DNA from: an uncultured Bacteroidales bacterium
GTDB taxonomy: Bacteria > Bacteroidota > Bacteroidia > Bacteroidales > UBA932
Direction of reading: 5' to 3'
NCBI GenBank assembly: GCA_900544815.1
Contig: UQWT01000030.1
Coordinates: 1 to 23,638, forward strand
Length of the DNA: 23,638 bases
In this document: in pieces, positions 23,139 to 23,638 of the stretch
Position numbering within the stretch: the first letter of the stretch is position 1
Layout: each line of letters starts with the position of its first letter
Program-made: the position numbers and the translations under genes
Notes under the pieces: model-generated
The model's input: only the letters and a program-made list of their open reading frames with translations
What the model was told of the DNA's origin: nothing
Databases searched by the model: none

Positions 23139-23638
23139 CGGCTACAGGTTTTTTTGACGGTGTACACAAAGGGCACAGAAAGGTCTTGGGTACACTATGT
23201 GAAATTGCTCGCAGGGAGGGGAAAAAGAGTGCGGTTGTCACCTTTTGGCCTCACCCGAGGAGCGTTTTGCAACAGGGCGCAGATAATTTGCGGTTGCTTA
23301 ATTCTTTGGAGGAGAAAAAGGAACTCATAAGGCAGTCCGGTGTGGACGAGTTTTTTGTATTGCCGTTCAGCAGGGAGTTCAGCAAGTTGTCAAGCAGGGA
23401 GTTTGTTGCTGAATATTTGAGAGACAAGTTTGCGGTCTCTACCCTTATAATAGGTTATGACCACAGAATGGGGCATAGCAGCAGCGAAACGCAGGAAGAC
23501 TTTATAAAGATGGCGGCAGAGGAGAGGGTAAAGGTTGTAAGGGTATCGGAATTCATAGAGGGTGATCTAACGGTTAGTTCTACCAAGATAAGAAATTATT
23601 TGGTGTCTGGAGAATTGGCCAAAGCCAATGATTTTTTG
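23129..23638 (+). CDS. ribF: Riboflavin kinase/FAD synthetase, N-terminal part (runs off window)
   Basis: The first 170 codons of a RibF-like enzyme that makes FMN and FAD. The adenylyltransferase domain is clear: ATGFFDGVHKGHRKVL with the HxGH motif (H13, H16), VVTFWPHPRSVLQ, LLNSLEEKKELIRQSGVDEF, LIIGYDHRMGHSSSETQ and SSTKIRNYL (residues 150-158). The flavokinase domain would lie beyond the window. The ATG at 23129 lies within the last codons of the phosphorylase gene. The very short N-terminus before GFFDGVH agrees with Bacteroidales homologues as I recall them. Probably co-transcribed by read-through, without functional tie to glycogen. Confidence 0.93.
   Translation, partial: MVVAATGFFDGVHKGHRKVLGTLCEIARREGKKSAVVTFWPHPRSVLQQGADNLRLLNSLEEKKELIRQSGVDEFFVLPFSREFSKLSSREFVAEYLRDKFAVSTLIIGYDHRMGHSSSETQEDFIKMAAEERVKVVRVSEFIEGDLTVSSTKIRNYLVSGELAKANDFL

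Overview
The window looks like part of a Bacteroidales (phylum Bacteroidota) chromosome. Several intergenic regions carry the phylum's TAnnTTTG-type -7 promoter motif, and Shine-Dalgarno sequences are mostly weak. The gene families also fit: DUF6625, the PF14907 nucleotidyltransferase, AlbA_2 ATP-binding proteins, and a GT3/GH57/GDE glycogen cluster. No rRNA, tRNA or CRISPR array was seen.

Left part (1-9536, all minus strand): a surface polysaccharide (O-antigen or capsule type) locus. In transcription order it holds a truncated AlbA_2 protein remnant, a Wzx-type flippase, a GT4 glycosyltransferase, a Wzy-like polymerase, a decayed IS110-family transposase, another GT4, a DUF6625 protein, a GT2, and a PF14907 nucleotidyltransferase cut by the window edge. 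It has the mosaic look of an exchangeable locus: long gaps with their own promoters, two gene remnants, and a pair of similar promoter-like repeats in direct orientation on either side of the flippase/GT4 block.

Boundary (9537-9836): a divergent regulatory region. It holds one of the promoter-like repeats and three copies of a 13-bp word, two direct and one inverted, around a -7 motif.

Right part (9837-23638, all plus strand): a stable, more housekeeping-like segment. It starts with a PrdX/ProXp-ala-type tRNA-editing protein and the two exonuclease VII subunits (xseA, xseB). A compact glycogen cluster follows: branching enzyme (GH13), debranching enzyme (GDE), a GT4 synthase-like glycosyltransferase, a GH57 glucanase or transferase, and a 1408-residue protein that joins a eukaryote-type GT3 glycogen synthase to a GT35 alpha-glucan phosphorylase. 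From the debranching enzyme onward the genes are nearly gapless. The start of ribF overlaps the end of the fusion gene and runs off the window.

Together the right-hand genes could extend, branch, debranch and phosphorolyse an alpha-glucan. No ADP-glucose pyrophosphorylase is in the window, which fits a GT3 enzyme that may use UDP-glucose. The most notable item is the GT3-GT35 fusion, which puts the synthetic and degradative enzymes of glycogen in one polypeptide. Next come the repeat architecture at 6075-9791 and the candidate invertible promoter at 9616-9791.
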